From: Druceiella hillmani
Lineage: Eukaryota > Arthropoda > Insecta > Lepidoptera > Hepialidae
Length of the DNA stretch: 64,000 nt
Direction: 5' to 3'
NCBI GenBank assembly: GCA_039881145.1
Contig: JAYKKI010000009.1
Span: forward strand, 12,340,001-12,404,000
The translations under genes and the position numbers were made by a program. Of this stretch, positions 38,540 to 49,564 are shown in pieces. Each line of letters begins with the position of its first letter. The first letter of the stretch is position 1. The notes beneath the pieces were generated by a model, which worked only from the letters and a program-made list of their open reading frames with translations, was not told the DNA's origin and ran no database searches.

Positions 38540-39870
38540 ACTGGCAGGTATAGTGTATGGCACATGAAAACGAACGTTATAAATTTAAAGTTTATCCTTT
38601 TTGAATGAAATCTCTTTCACTGACAAAAACGTATTTTTTGGCGGTAAAAGAAATCTAGCTCTTATTAAGTTCTTTTTCATTTGTTACGTTTTTTATTTTA
38701 ACGAATAAATTTTAATTAAATTTCTGCTGTTTGTTGCATTAGTTTACTTCTGTTTCCTGTTCTCGGTATGGTTGAAAAAACGATAAGAGCTACTAAAATT
38801 ATTCCGCTGCTCGAAGAAGGCTGTAGCCAATGTTATGTTGAGACAGCAGTATAATGTGAGTCGTTCCACCATCAAAAGAACCTGACAACGATACAAAGAA
38901 ACGGGCTCCGTCAGTAGAAGGCCCGGTTCTGGAAGAAAACGGTGCACTGAACCACGGGACGACCGCTTCATAATCAGTCAAGCGTTACGAAATCGTCAAG
39001 TTACGTATGTGGATCTCAAACAGAACCTCGAGGACATCAGAGATACACGAGTAAGCCTATGTACAGTCAAAAGGAGATTTTAGGCCGTCAATATACATAG
39101 CTATCTCCTAGCTCGGGACCCTACATTGCTTCCTGAGCATCGAGTTGCCAGTTTGAGATTAGCACAAAATTTTTCGTCATGGACTCAACAAGACTGGAAT
39201 AGTGTTTTATTGTCCAATGAAGCTCGTATATCGATTAGTGGTGAGGATCGGCGTCGGCGAGTCTTGCGAAGACATGGAGAACGCTTCGCAGAAGTGTACT
39301 TTGAGAAAATCACCCCTTACGGTGGAGGATCCGTAATGTTTTGGGCTGGTATTAACTCAGATGACCATACCGAGTTAGTTTTTATTGAAAATGGCACGCT
39401 TAATGCGCACAAGTACATAACAGAGGTTCTTTTTCCTCATGTCCAACCCGCATTAACAGCGGTTGGAGGCGAGTCCATTTTTATGGACGACAATGCTCGC
39501 GCCCACAGCTCTAGAGACGTTGATGCGTATATGCAGGAGGCCGGAATTTGTCGGTTAGACTGGCCAGCTAGAAATCGCGACCTCAATCTGATAGAACACA
39601 TATGGGACAATCTCAAACGACGCGTCAAATCCGTAAAACTAGCTCCAGAAAACATTCAGGCTCTTAAAAATGTGATCCTTGGTGAATGGGAACCTATTCC
39701 TCAGGAAATGATAAAAAACGTCGTCGAAAGCATGCCTAGCAGATTAAGCGCAATGATTTTAGCTAGAGGAGGCCATACTCGTTACTAAATTTTATGTTAA
39801 ATTAATTAAAAATATTCAAAAATAAACTTTAGCCATTTTTAATGTACCACTACTTTTAAAGTACGTCTGT
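38540..39870 (+). mobile_element. Tc1-like DNA transposon, defective
   Basis: About 1.3 kb, a normal size for Tc1 elements. A subterminal pair supports the limits: TTAAAGTTTATCCTTTTTGAAT at 38585-38606 faces its approximate reverse complement ATTCAAAAATAAACTTTAG at 39814-39832. A weaker pair TAGTG...ACAT lies outside them. Exact ends and the TA target duplication could not be fixed by eye. The only gene is the transposase. Confidence 0.75.
38768..39788 (+). pseudogene. Tc1-like transposase (DD34E), inactivated
   Basis: Cut-and-paste transposase of the Tc1 family, about 340 codons in ancestral form. The start at 38768 opens the N-terminal helix-turn-helix (MVEKTIRATKIIPLLEEGCS). A one-base frameshift near 38850 moves the reading into the frame of YNVSRSTIKRT and the linker RRPGSGRKRCTEPRDDRFI. 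Stops follow KRT and KRRF. From 39126 the last 220 codons are open and hold the catalytic domain. Counting from that Met, the second and third acidic residues are Asp122 (MDDNARAH) and Glu157 (LNLIEHIWDNL), with 34 residues between them. The first aspartate, normally in an S-D-E motif, is Asn31 (LLSNEARI), so catalysis would fail even if the frame were intact. The linker S-P and the P before I-E are also changed. Confidence 0.93.
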
Positions 39871-40560
39871 GGACTTTATATCGTTTTTTTTTATTTCTGT
39901 CTACTTCCATTTTTGTTGGTCGATTTTGGTTAAGATGACGTCCTTCTTTAATGGCGCTCTTAATTGATCATTTCTTATTAGCAAAATATAAGCGAATAAG
40001 GAATTCCCTAAAATAGTTGAACCTTTATAACAAAACTGAATTTTAAACTAAAACAATTTCATATTAGAATTTTAATCAAATACTTGAATCCAGGATTTTT
40101 TAAGATTTTTCAAAATTACTTTTGGGGTTAGGATAATTATTTTCTGATATCGTCAATCGACGAAATATAAGAAAAATAGTTATTTCTTCGTTATTAATCA
40201 ATATTTTGCTTCACAATAATTGAGATATTTATGTAAAATCCCTACATGCAAAATTTATTGCTCATAGGTGTAAAAGAGTAGAAACTGCATGAATGTGACA
40301 GATAGATGAACGATCAAACATGACAAAATTAAAAGAGTTCCTTTTCTATAAAATCTTAAAAGTGAAATTACCTGTGTCAATTAGTATGTTCTACCTATCT
40401 TCAAAGTAATTTTGAAAGCGGTTTTATTGTCGTTTATGGGGATTTATATTGTATTTAATATTTTTGTCTATCATTTTTTTAAATGAAAAGAAGTGACAAA
40501 TCATCATATGTTTTGAACCATTCATTTGAAGAAAGAAGAAAAGAAGAGAAGAACATATTT
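39871..40560. other. AT-rich DNA, nothing recognised
   Basis: No feature supported beyond short GC-richer patches. Confidence 0.4.
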
Positions 40561-40970
40561 GCAAAATGAGCATTGGATTTAAATTCAATATTCTATCTGA
40601 CAGGAAGCAATGGGTTACCCTTATCCAATTAAATCACCCAAACCGCGAATGCGCTTCCCGGATATTTTTGGCGTCATTAATTCATCACTCCCTAGTAGAT
40701 AATGTGTCATAATTTCTGTCACATAACTTGAAATTCGTTTCAAGTTCCTAATAAATGAATATTGATGAAAAACTTGTCGTTATCAATCAATGATGAAAAA
40801 CTTGTCGTTATCAATAATTTACTGAGGATTATATTTTCTTCACAAATTCTATTTGAATGTAATGTTTACATTTTTATTTTAAGCCGACGATTGTATAACA
40901 ATCCAATAAATATTTATATATTGCGAATTTATTTCCGTCCGGGACGCGCCGGGGCGGCGAGGTAAATATA
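40561..40970. other. GC-richer patches and a 28-bp tandem duplication
   Basis: 40600-40690 contains AAACCGCGAATGCGCTTCCCGG. At 40763-40818 a 28-bp unit (starts TGATGAAAAACTTGTCG) is repeated twice in tandem. At 40936-40962 there is a short very GC-rich run, CGGGACGCGCCGGGGCGGCG. No coding frame supports these. Confidence 0.5.
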
Positions 40971-41321
40971 AATTGTGTATTAAAGGTGAGATGAGCGAAA
41001 CTCTAAATTACGCTAAGCAACGCGTAGAGTACATTTATTTACAACATGATATGGGCGAGGCCGAGACATTGTTGTCAGTAAATATTATATCTCTCCTTAA
41101 TGTAGGTGTTGAAGTAATGTATTTTGGTTAAATGTAAGTGGCGCAGGGAGAGTTTGGAAATTAAGACTGTTAACTTGTCTATTTTTTTATTTATACAAGT
41201 CACCGTTATGTTTAATATTGATTAAGATTTTACTTATAAAGTAATATAAAATTGGCAATCGAGCTGTGTGTACATAGAAGGCTCGACATTTAACCTTTTT
41301 TTAAACTGATGTTATATTGCT
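40971..41321. other. AT-rich DNA, nothing recognised
   Basis: No feature supported. Confidence 0.45.
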
Positions 41322-41329
41322 ATTATATA

Positions 41330-41388
<59 letters not shown>
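41322..41388. repeat. (TA)n microsatellite
   Basis: TA array ending in TATACATATCA, very like the end of the 2.6-kb array. Confidence 0.95.
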
Positions 41389-41390
<2 letters not shown>

Positions 41391-41639
41391 CAATTAAAGA
41401 GTTATATTTTCTGAAAAGTATTGAGATGATTGTCCTAGATTTTTAGATCAGAAACAAAATATACACACACCACGTAGTACACTTTACACGCATACAACAC
41501 GCGATATATAAATACGAAATATAACTAACTTAGAATTTGTTTCTAAATGTGGTTTATAAGTTCACTACATAATCATTGTAAATAAAATTATGTCCTCAAA
41601 TGTGACGATGTTTAACAAATAATTTAATTAAATAAATTA

Positions 41640-41755
41640 AATTAAAAATGCTGCACCGATTTTCGACCTGTCAAAGGGAACGCGCCGCTTTTGGCTCTAG
41701 TGAGGCAGAAACTCCGGTCATTCACTCTTCTGTCAATTTCGTGCGAAATTTATTG
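41640..41755. promoter_or_regulatory. Small GC-richer island
   Basis: Contains GACCTGTCAAAGGGAACGCGCC and TTTTGGCTCTAGTGAGGC. No open frame. A possible conserved non-coding element, judged only on composition. Confidence 0.25.
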
Positions 41756-42886
41756 ACACTTAAATAAAAAGAAAATTTTAATGTGTAAAGTAAATAACTA
41801 AGATTGATAGACACATGCGTAATATAATCAAAATTCTAAGTAATAATAATATTGCACTCACAGAAATAATTTTTCAAGGTTATACAAAAACATGAATATT
41901 ATTTTTATTAAAACTATTAAAATATAAGGGGTCTTGAAAATATCAAAGCAAGAAATTTTCCTCTCAATAACTGTAGTTGACAGTTCCAAGACGTAATCCA
42001 AATCCATGTAAAACTCTGAGAACTACTTTGTATTTATATTAAATGCATTATAGTGAATGCCATTGTAATTTTCAGTTTACCAAAGTATTTATCGCTGAAA
42101 TTATATTTGAGTCTTAACCCTGTTCTCGCCAATGCAGCGAATATATCACATTTTTTATTCTATAGAAAAATGCAAGTAATAGCGATCTGCATTGCATTCC
42201 GCCGCTGGTTTAACAAAAAAAAAGTATACCACTTTGTTCAAAATTGTACCACTGTTTGCTACTGTATTTCGATTTCTTTCATATTTTGCTTAATGATAGT
42301 CATGTAGGTTGCATCATCTGCTTATATTGTTTAGCTGAGCGTTGATTGTGACCTGTGAATCCTCTGCTGCAGTTTTTATGATATTTAAATTGTCATTTCT
42401 TATTTTAATGTGTATTTATATAGCATAAAAGTTGCTTAGGTATATGACATTATATTTTTAATTCAATTGACGACTAATAAAAGTTACATATATTTTCAAA
42501 AATCTTAATTATACCAATTGAATAATATTTCTTGTATTTTTTGTAAAGCCACATAAATTAAAGAATTTATATTTTTAGCACTTTTTTGACAATTCCATGA
42601 AATAAAGTGGATGAAGAAAATGATTGTATCAAAAGAATTTATACTTGCAATGAAAAAATTTTAACTTTTTCCAATTTTGACATATACATAACTAAAAAAA
42701 TTTAGTTTTTAGAGTAACCGTGTTATTATCCCTATTTATTTCTTAAATAACGCACCATTTATATAGTGTACCTATTTTATAAGTCGCGTTTGCAGAAGAA
42801 CAACAAAATGCATTGCTTCCCCTACTTTCCAGTCGATGGCGTGATATATAAACTATCACCCGCAGTATAAAAGTTATTTTTTATAA

Positions 42887-42887
<1 letters not shown>
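41756..42887. other. AT-rich DNA, nothing recognised
   Basis: An 84-codon plus-strand frame (42053-42307) has no recognisable domain, is rich in Phe/Ile/Cys and is probably chance. Confidence 0.4.

Positions 42888-42938
<51 letters not shown>
42888..42938. repeat. (TA)n microsatellite
   Basis: TA array ending in TATACATAT. Confidence 0.95.
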
Positions 42939-42939
<1 letters not shown>

Positions 42940-45726
42940 TTATGTATTTATGTATACTTGATTTCACGGATTATTATTATTATTATGCAATATAACAAAA
43001 TGGGTAAGTTTAAATTGCGTGCAAAAGTACCCTTAACTTGTATGAAAATAACTTACACCATATCTTAAATTCTAAGTTACCATGTTGTAACAGCCTCAGC
43101 AATTTTTATTCCTCCCTTAGATAATACTTATCAAGCGCAAATAAAAAAAATTTTGTTTGAAAGTGTTCGGCACGAACAATTTCTTTCTAAATATTAATCT
43201 GAAAACTAAATTTATTCTAAATAATTCCATAATTGGATTCAAAAAACAAAAAAAAATTTAAAAAAGCAACCAATTAAAAATCTCTTAGATAATATTCTAT
43301 CTTGCTCAAAATTACCTAGATCCAGAGTTTCATCTCAGATAAAATAGTTTTTGTGTGTGATTCTAATAAACTCACAGGCATAGAGACATAAACATGGTAC
43401 AAAATATTAATACTTTACATGTCCACTTTATTTCATGTATATTGAAAATACTAAATATAAAAAAGTCATTACAGTAAATTGGCATTACTACCTTCTATTA
43501 CTACTATAGAGACAGTAAAGTTTGAATAGTGTCAATAGTAAAAGAAAACAAAAGACAAAAAAATTAAATTTTCTATGCTAAAAAAAAAATAAAAATTTCT
43601 ATGCTAACCATTAACGAAGTTTATATAATCGTTTATACAATACGAACAACATAGGGTACCGTTGATTATTGAAACGAAAACACACATGTGAAACCAGACA
43701 GATAAAATTTTTATTTACTATTTGTGTAGATAACATTTTTATTTAACATTTTTACTTTTATCAAATGTACATGAAGTGACACTTACTTGTATAAATTAAA
43801 GAATTCAATTGGACATAATGTTTTCAAGATCTTATAATGCACGCCCTGGTTTTCTCTTTTTATAAGTATAACATATTAATTTTTTTCACGAACTTGCTTT
43901 CTGGAAAGTTCTATTATTGATTAAATCACATTTTTCTCGGTGTTTCAAATATTCTGAGGAGCTTCATCTGAACGTAACATTAAATGAAAAAAATTAATTA
44001 TTAAAGTTTAATATACCGAGACGACGTTACGCTAAAAATATTGAAGGCAAAGTAATTAAAAAAATAAAATGCAAAGGCAAGTCTTCTCGAAATCGGAATC
44101 AGTCTTCCATCAGCTCTCTCTGGGAGCGAACGCCCGCCACAAACTTTTGACATAATTCACGATTTGACGACGTGTATTATATTAATTTATTGCTCTCCTA
44201 TCGCTATAAATTACATTTTAATATGGATTTATTTATTTATACCAAAACAAAATGCAGTTTAAAACTCGTTTCCACAGTCGCTCGCTCCACCCGCAGTCTT
44301 AAATTAAAGTATAATTTGGTTCGAGTAAGGGCTGAAAAGCATTGGAAGTTGTTAAAGTTTTCAGTTGGAGCTCTTAACTTAGTGTTGTCAACAATTTAGT
44401 GTAAACCTCTCTATGTGAATATAATGACATATTCCATCGATACCTTCTTATCTAGTTAAAGAGTAAACCAATCTACAAAATCGTTCCTAAAAACTAGGTG
44501 AGGTTTCATTCCAACTTGATTAATAATTTTATTAATTTTAAATTACTTAACAAATTTTAACGAACTCGCTGTTCCATTGGCCGTCACATTTGGCGTAGTC
44601 AACGTGTAGTTATTACTATTCTATGAATATCCTAGAAAAAGTAATAAAAATATGTAAAAGAACCATATATTTTTTCACATTTATCCCATTTCAAACAAAG
44701 TTGTAGCAAGATTTCTATTTCGCTTCAAAAATTCGGTCAATTTTTGTTGTTACTAAACTGATCATAATTTTAAAAAGTATTTTGAAGAAAGAAAAATTAA
44801 TTGAATCTTGAGTTTTCATGACGCGTTTACACTAATTTATCTGCCTGCAAATCTTATAACCTATAGAATAGTTTCCATTCACTGAATTTATAAATGTAAT
44901 ATTAAAAAATTCATCTTCTTACCCAGATTATTATGTCACGCTTGAAAGTATTTCCCATTTATTATTCTGCGTTTGTCTACATCGAGAAATCCCAAAATTT
45001 TGGACGCGATCAGTTAACAGAAAAATGTGGGCAACGTTTATTATAAGGAAATAATTGTTACCCTACCAAAACGGATTTATCATATACTATTTAATTCTAA
45101 AACTACGAGACAACATGACTGTTATCGTTAAAGGTCTTTAAATTTTTTAATATTTTAATTCTAAAACTACGAGAAAACCTGGCTGTTCACCATTAAAGGC
45201 TTTTTCCATTTTTCCATTTTTTTAAGCAGAAACGGATCGGAGACGGATTCTTTGAATATAGAATAATGATGCATTGAGTTTGCATGGAATACATTTACTC
45301 GTATCCGATTGTGTATTCATAGCGTTTGCATTGTGTATTCATAGTGGATGTGTATTGAGTGTGTATATTTGCATAAATTTATGGTACAAGCTTGTACGTC
45401 ATTCAAGTTTTTTGAATTATATACAAGTATGTTTACGATGATTTATTTTACTTTATGCAGAACCTGCATAGTGATAAAAATAATTGAAAATACAAAATAA
45501 TTAATGGGATATCCCTCCAATAAATATACTTATCTCTAAATATATATTCATGCTTAATTTTTGACTACATGTTTTTTGTCTAAAATTCCAACAGTAAACT
45601 ACCAAGTACTGGCCAAGTAAACTAGACATTACGCTATTTATTTTGCTAAATATTTATAACTTTAAACATACAAAAAATAAGAGAACTTTTTGTTTCAAAG
45701 AAAATGAAATACAGTTTATTAAATAT
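42939..45726. other. AT-rich non-coding DNA with a 64-bp tandem duplication
   Basis: At 45091-45215 a 64-bp unit (starts TTAATTCTAAAACTACGAGA) occurs twice in tandem with several mismatches. A GC-richer patch lies at 44080-44170. A 75-codon frame at 44172-44399 shows no domain. Confidence 0.5.
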
Positions 45727-45727
45727 A

Positions 45728-45786
<59 letters not shown>

Positions 45787-45840
45787 TTATATATATATAT
45801 ATATATATATATAAATTTATATATATATATATATATATAG
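45727..45840. repeat. (TA)n microsatellite with AAATTTA interruptions
   Basis: Three TA blocks separated by two identical TAAATTTA interruptions, suggesting internal duplication. Confidence 0.95.
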
Positions 45841-46560
45841 GTAAACGTATATATGCATGTATGTAAGGTATACGAAAATTACCTATTTTCATATGATTTT
45901 GATACAAGGCATTCAGATTGCACTTATTTAATAGTAGATTTAAAATAATACAAACTTCAAAGTTTTCGAATTCAATATAATGAAATATGGATTATGATAA
46001 TTTCATTAAAATATTTTGAAAATATGTGTAAAAACGCATACCTATCCGCAAGGAAGCACTTGTGCCTATATAAATTCTCGTAAATCAAATTGTTCACTAT
46101 CTTGTATATCAGGCTAACCGGTTAACTTCTATATAACACCCGATATCTGTAACCTCTAGTAACCCAAAACAACATTATTCTCGAGAGCACATCTAAAATA
46201 AACAACCGGGTCAAAAAAGGATCAAGCTCGTATCAAGTTGATACTCTTGAGACCCAATATTGATTGCTAGCATGTTATATAACACGTCTTGTTTGCCGTG
46301 CCTTTATGCAAGTAAAATTAAAATGTTCAACTCAAGTTTCTAGTAACAATGTTGCCTATATTATTATTTGCTTAGAAGATTTATAATTATTTAGGACAGG
46401 ATTTTTGTAAACCATATCGTTTGATCTTCTCTCTGGTGCTTGCACTACCACGTTATCCAGAATAATTGTCTCCGTTAATATCAGAGTACATCAAGAACAT
46501 CGCTTTAAATTATTTATCATGAATACTTATTAGATAACTTGCGATTTATTTCCGCATACT
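45841..46560. other. AT-rich DNA, nothing recognised
   Basis: No feature supported. A decayed partial unit of the following array may lie at about 46560-46626 (TATACTAAAAATTAGAAAGG). Confidence 0.45.
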
Positions 46561-46626
46561 ATTAGCCGTTACCTGTATACTAAAAATTAGAAAGGACACC
46601 GAATAACGGAGGGTAGACTCGCTGTA

Positions 46627-47690
46627 CTATTCACTTCTGCTCACGGCATAGGTAACGTATTTTTTTGTTATGTATTTATACTAAAAATTAATTACAAGGG
46701 TAATATTATGCTAAAAGAATATTAAACGAAATCAACTGAAATTGTTCTATAATATGGAGCAACACGTTGTGTTGATATCGCTTAACATAACTATTCACTT
46801 CTGCTCACGGCATAGGTAACGTACTTTTTTGTTATGTATTTATACTAAAAATTAATTACAAGGGTAATATTATGCTAAAAGAATATTAAACGAAATTTAC
46901 TGAAATTATTCTACAATATGGAGCAACACGTTGTGTTGATATCGCTTAACATAACTATTCACTTCTGCTCACGGAATAGGTAACGTATTTTTTTGTTATG
47001 TATTTATACTAAAAATTAATTACAAGGGTAATATTATGCTAAAAGAATATTAAACGAAATCAACTGAAATTGTTCTATAATATGGAGCAACACGTTGTGT
47101 TGATATCGCTTAACATAACTATTCACTTCTGCTCACGGCATAGGTAACGTATTTTTTTGTTATGTATTTATACTAAAAATTAATTACAAGGGTAATATTA
47201 TGCTAAAAGAATATTAAACGAAATTTACTGAAATTATTCTACAATATGGAGCAACACGTTGTGTTGATATCGCTTAACATAACTATTCACTTCTGCTCAC
47301 GGCATAGGTAACGTATTTTTTTGTTATGTATTTATGCTAAAAATTAATTACAAGGGTAATATTATGCTAAAAGAATATTAAACGAAATTAACTGAAATTG
47401 TTCTATAATATACAGCAACACGCTGTACTGATATCGCTTAATATATATATTCATATCTACTCACGGTATAGGCGACGCATTTTTTTATGTATTTATACTA
47501 AAAAATAATTACAAAGACTAATGTTATGCTAAAAGGATATTAAATGAAATTAACTGAAATTGTTCTATAATATGGAGCAACACGCTGTTTTGATATCGCT
47601 TAACATAACTATTCATATCTGCTCGCGTTATAGGCAACGCATTTTCTGTTACGTGTTTATACTAAAAATAATTATAAAGGTACAGTAAGA
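46627..47690 (+). repeat. 164-bp tandem array, 6.5 units, dimeric higher order
   Basis: Unit starts (CTATTCACTTCTGCTCACGG and variants) fall at 46627, 46791, 46955, 47119, 47283, 47447 and 47609, that is five periods of exactly 164 bp and one of 162. The unit includes GGTAACGTATTTTTTTGTTA, AAGGGTAATATTATGCT and GGAGCAACACGTTGTGTTG. Units 1 and 3 share ATCAACTG...TCTATAAT, while 2 and 4 share ATTTACTG...TCTACAAT, so a 328-bp dimer was duplicated. Units 6-7 at the right edge are the most diverged, as expected if exchange homogenises the middle. No frame runs through the array. Confidence 0.95.
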
Positions 47691-48700
47691 CTAAATGTGA
47701 AAAAAAAGAATGTAAAAATATTGTGTGCCGTCCCATTCTATTGCATTTGCTGCCCATATCGGAATATTAAAGTTATGTGGCAATACTATATTGAATATAC
47801 AGCACATCAATCGAAAAAGAAAATTATATAAATCTATAATATATAGCTTATGCCATAAACTTGATTTTTGCTTGGAGACTTTAAAGAGTTATTGGATATA
47901 TTTCACCCCTATCGAAGTTGAATATAAAAAAAAATTATCTTGCAATATCTACGTCGTAAAATGGGTGTATTTTCCAAATTCTGTATTTTCAAGTTTTTAG
48001 TTAAACTGGCTAGGCATCAATCAATCAACCGATTACGAATTTAATGACGAGCAATTACGACTAGGTATTCGGATATTGCATCAATTGTACAAAATAAATC
48101 AATAATTTTTTGAAGATACACCATTTTGATATCTGAGTATTTAAATATTGCAATTAAACGAAAATATCGGACTGTTATTCACAATTTGAGTGTATCATAT
48201 TATAATCTATTTAACTTTAATATATTGTACTATACTATTAACAATAAGGATACATACAATAATGAAAATATTAAAAAAATATTTGTTAAAAAATTACGTG
48301 CAAACTTTAAACTATTTCTTTGTGGTAATGGTAATCCATGGAGCTATAAAATTAATTTCTACTATACACTAAAAGGTTGAAATCATGTTCAATTTTCATA
48401 ATATTGGCTTTAACTTTATATGTGCATCATTTTCAGAAATAAAATTATGGATTGGCGGAAATTTTTTGCATGTAAAATTTAATCTGTTTCTTTTCATAAC
48501 AACAAATTTGAAAACAATCACAACCATAAAAACAAACAGTTACAGATAAATGTAAAGATTTAGTTCCACTACCATATTCCATCAGTCACATATACATATA
48601 GTAACTAGCACTTGAAACTATTAGACATGAAGAACCCATCGTTAATGGCGACAAGGAGATGAGAGATATTTAGATAATTGAGAAAATTAAGCAGTGCTGC
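47691..48700. other. AT-rich DNA, nothing recognised
   Basis: Frames at 47725-48000 (91 codons) and 48126-48380 (84 codons) lie next to each other in AT-rich sequence. Neither shows a domain, a convincing start or a base composition different from the flanks. Confidence 0.4.
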
Positions 48701-48709
48701 AAATATATG

Positions 48710-48835
48710 TCTATACTTCGATTAATCTCTCAAGTACATAAATTGCGTTATATTTACGGCGACCCACTTACATTTCGTTCATTGTTTCAGTTGAATTATG
48801 CGCGTCGAAGTAACTAGAGATCTTTAGTTACATAT
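48710..48835 (+). other. Segment related to the 52.7-kb candidate first exon
   Basis: Shares with 52643-52776 the ordered words CTTCGATTAATCT / CTTCAATCAATCT, TTTACNNCGANCCACTTACA, GTTNCAGNTG, GCGCGT and GAAGTNACNNGAGA. It lacks the ATG and splice-donor sequence found after the other copy. It may be a decayed duplicate of a promoter or first exon, or an old repeat. Confidence 0.4.
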
Positions 48836-48943
48836 AAGTAATCGAGTAATTGTCACTCTGTCAACATAGTTTATTGTGTCATCAACAATTATTGTATTTA
48901 TAATATTTTAATTACAGTAAACTAAAGAACATTTATGCGGATT

Positions 48944-49564
48944 TTATGTGCGGAATATTACACCATTAAGATGTCCCTCATCACGGCGATAGCACTCCTT
49001 AAAGCGTAAGAGCGAATTTGCAATGACCCGCCGCAGAACGTTGACTGAGATGGCTCTCATTTCTTACGTTATTTTAGCCTTCAGCTTAGTTTGGGTGAAG
49101 TCGGGCGATCTTGGTGGCCAAATAATGTCTCCTAATCGGCTTATGGCTTTTGCCAGAAACAGCGTTCTAATTGTGCCTATGGGGACCCTAGCTGTGTGGG
49201 CAGTGGCCCTTTCTTGCTAATACCACACATCTGACTCGTCAACATGCTCCTTCCGTAGCTGCAGTACAAAAGAAATGTTAATCATTTCGATATACTGCTC
49301 ACTCGTCACTGTAACCATTGCACCTCGGTCATTGTCGAAGGAAAATGGCTTGACGATTTTTTTAGACCCTATTGTGCACCACGCAGTAACTTTAGGGTTA
49401 TGTAATGCTTTCTGATGTTTTTCTTTTTAATTGCTGGATAACTAGTAACCATAATTTTGATGATTTACGTAACCTTCAAGGTGAAAGTGTGATTCATCGC
49501 TTAAATAAATATGGTGTATCTTATTTTCCTCTAAAAAAATTCTAACATTTTCTGACAGTAAATT
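48944..49564 (-). pseudogene. Arthropod Tc1/mariner-superfamily transposase, dead
   Basis: One continuous minus-strand frame, broken by four stops, matches the C-terminal two thirds of a transposase type common in arthropods. Blocks in order are: NLLSENVRIFLEENKI; IYLSDESHFHLEGYVNHQN (first catalytic Asp present in S-D-E); KVTAWCTIGSKKIVKPFSFDN; VTSEQYIEM; and QERATAHTAR, where the family has Q-D-G-A-T, so the second Asp is Glu. Next come ISRLGDIIWPPRSPDF, then a gap where the family's D-F-F-L-W-G should be, and last ECYRRDEGHLNGVIF. The N-terminal DNA-binding part was not found beyond 49564. Terminal repeats were not seen. Confidence 0.85.

Noticed and set aside
38744..38981. Minus-strand frames of 60-75 codons
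   Set aside because: Antisense shadows of the N-terminal part of the Tc1-like transposase.
39437..39655. 72-codon minus-strand frame
   Set aside because: Antisense shadow of the Tc1-like catalytic domain.
46627..47690. CRISPR-like regular repeats
   Set aside because: Whole 164-bp units repeat without unique spacers, in a eukaryotic context; this is a satellite-type array.
47725..48380. Frames of 91 and 84 codons
   Set aside because: AT-rich, no domain, no composition break, no splice signals that join them.
49023..49220. 65-codon plus-strand frame
   Set aside because: Antisense to the dead transposase at 48944-49564, which explains the composition.
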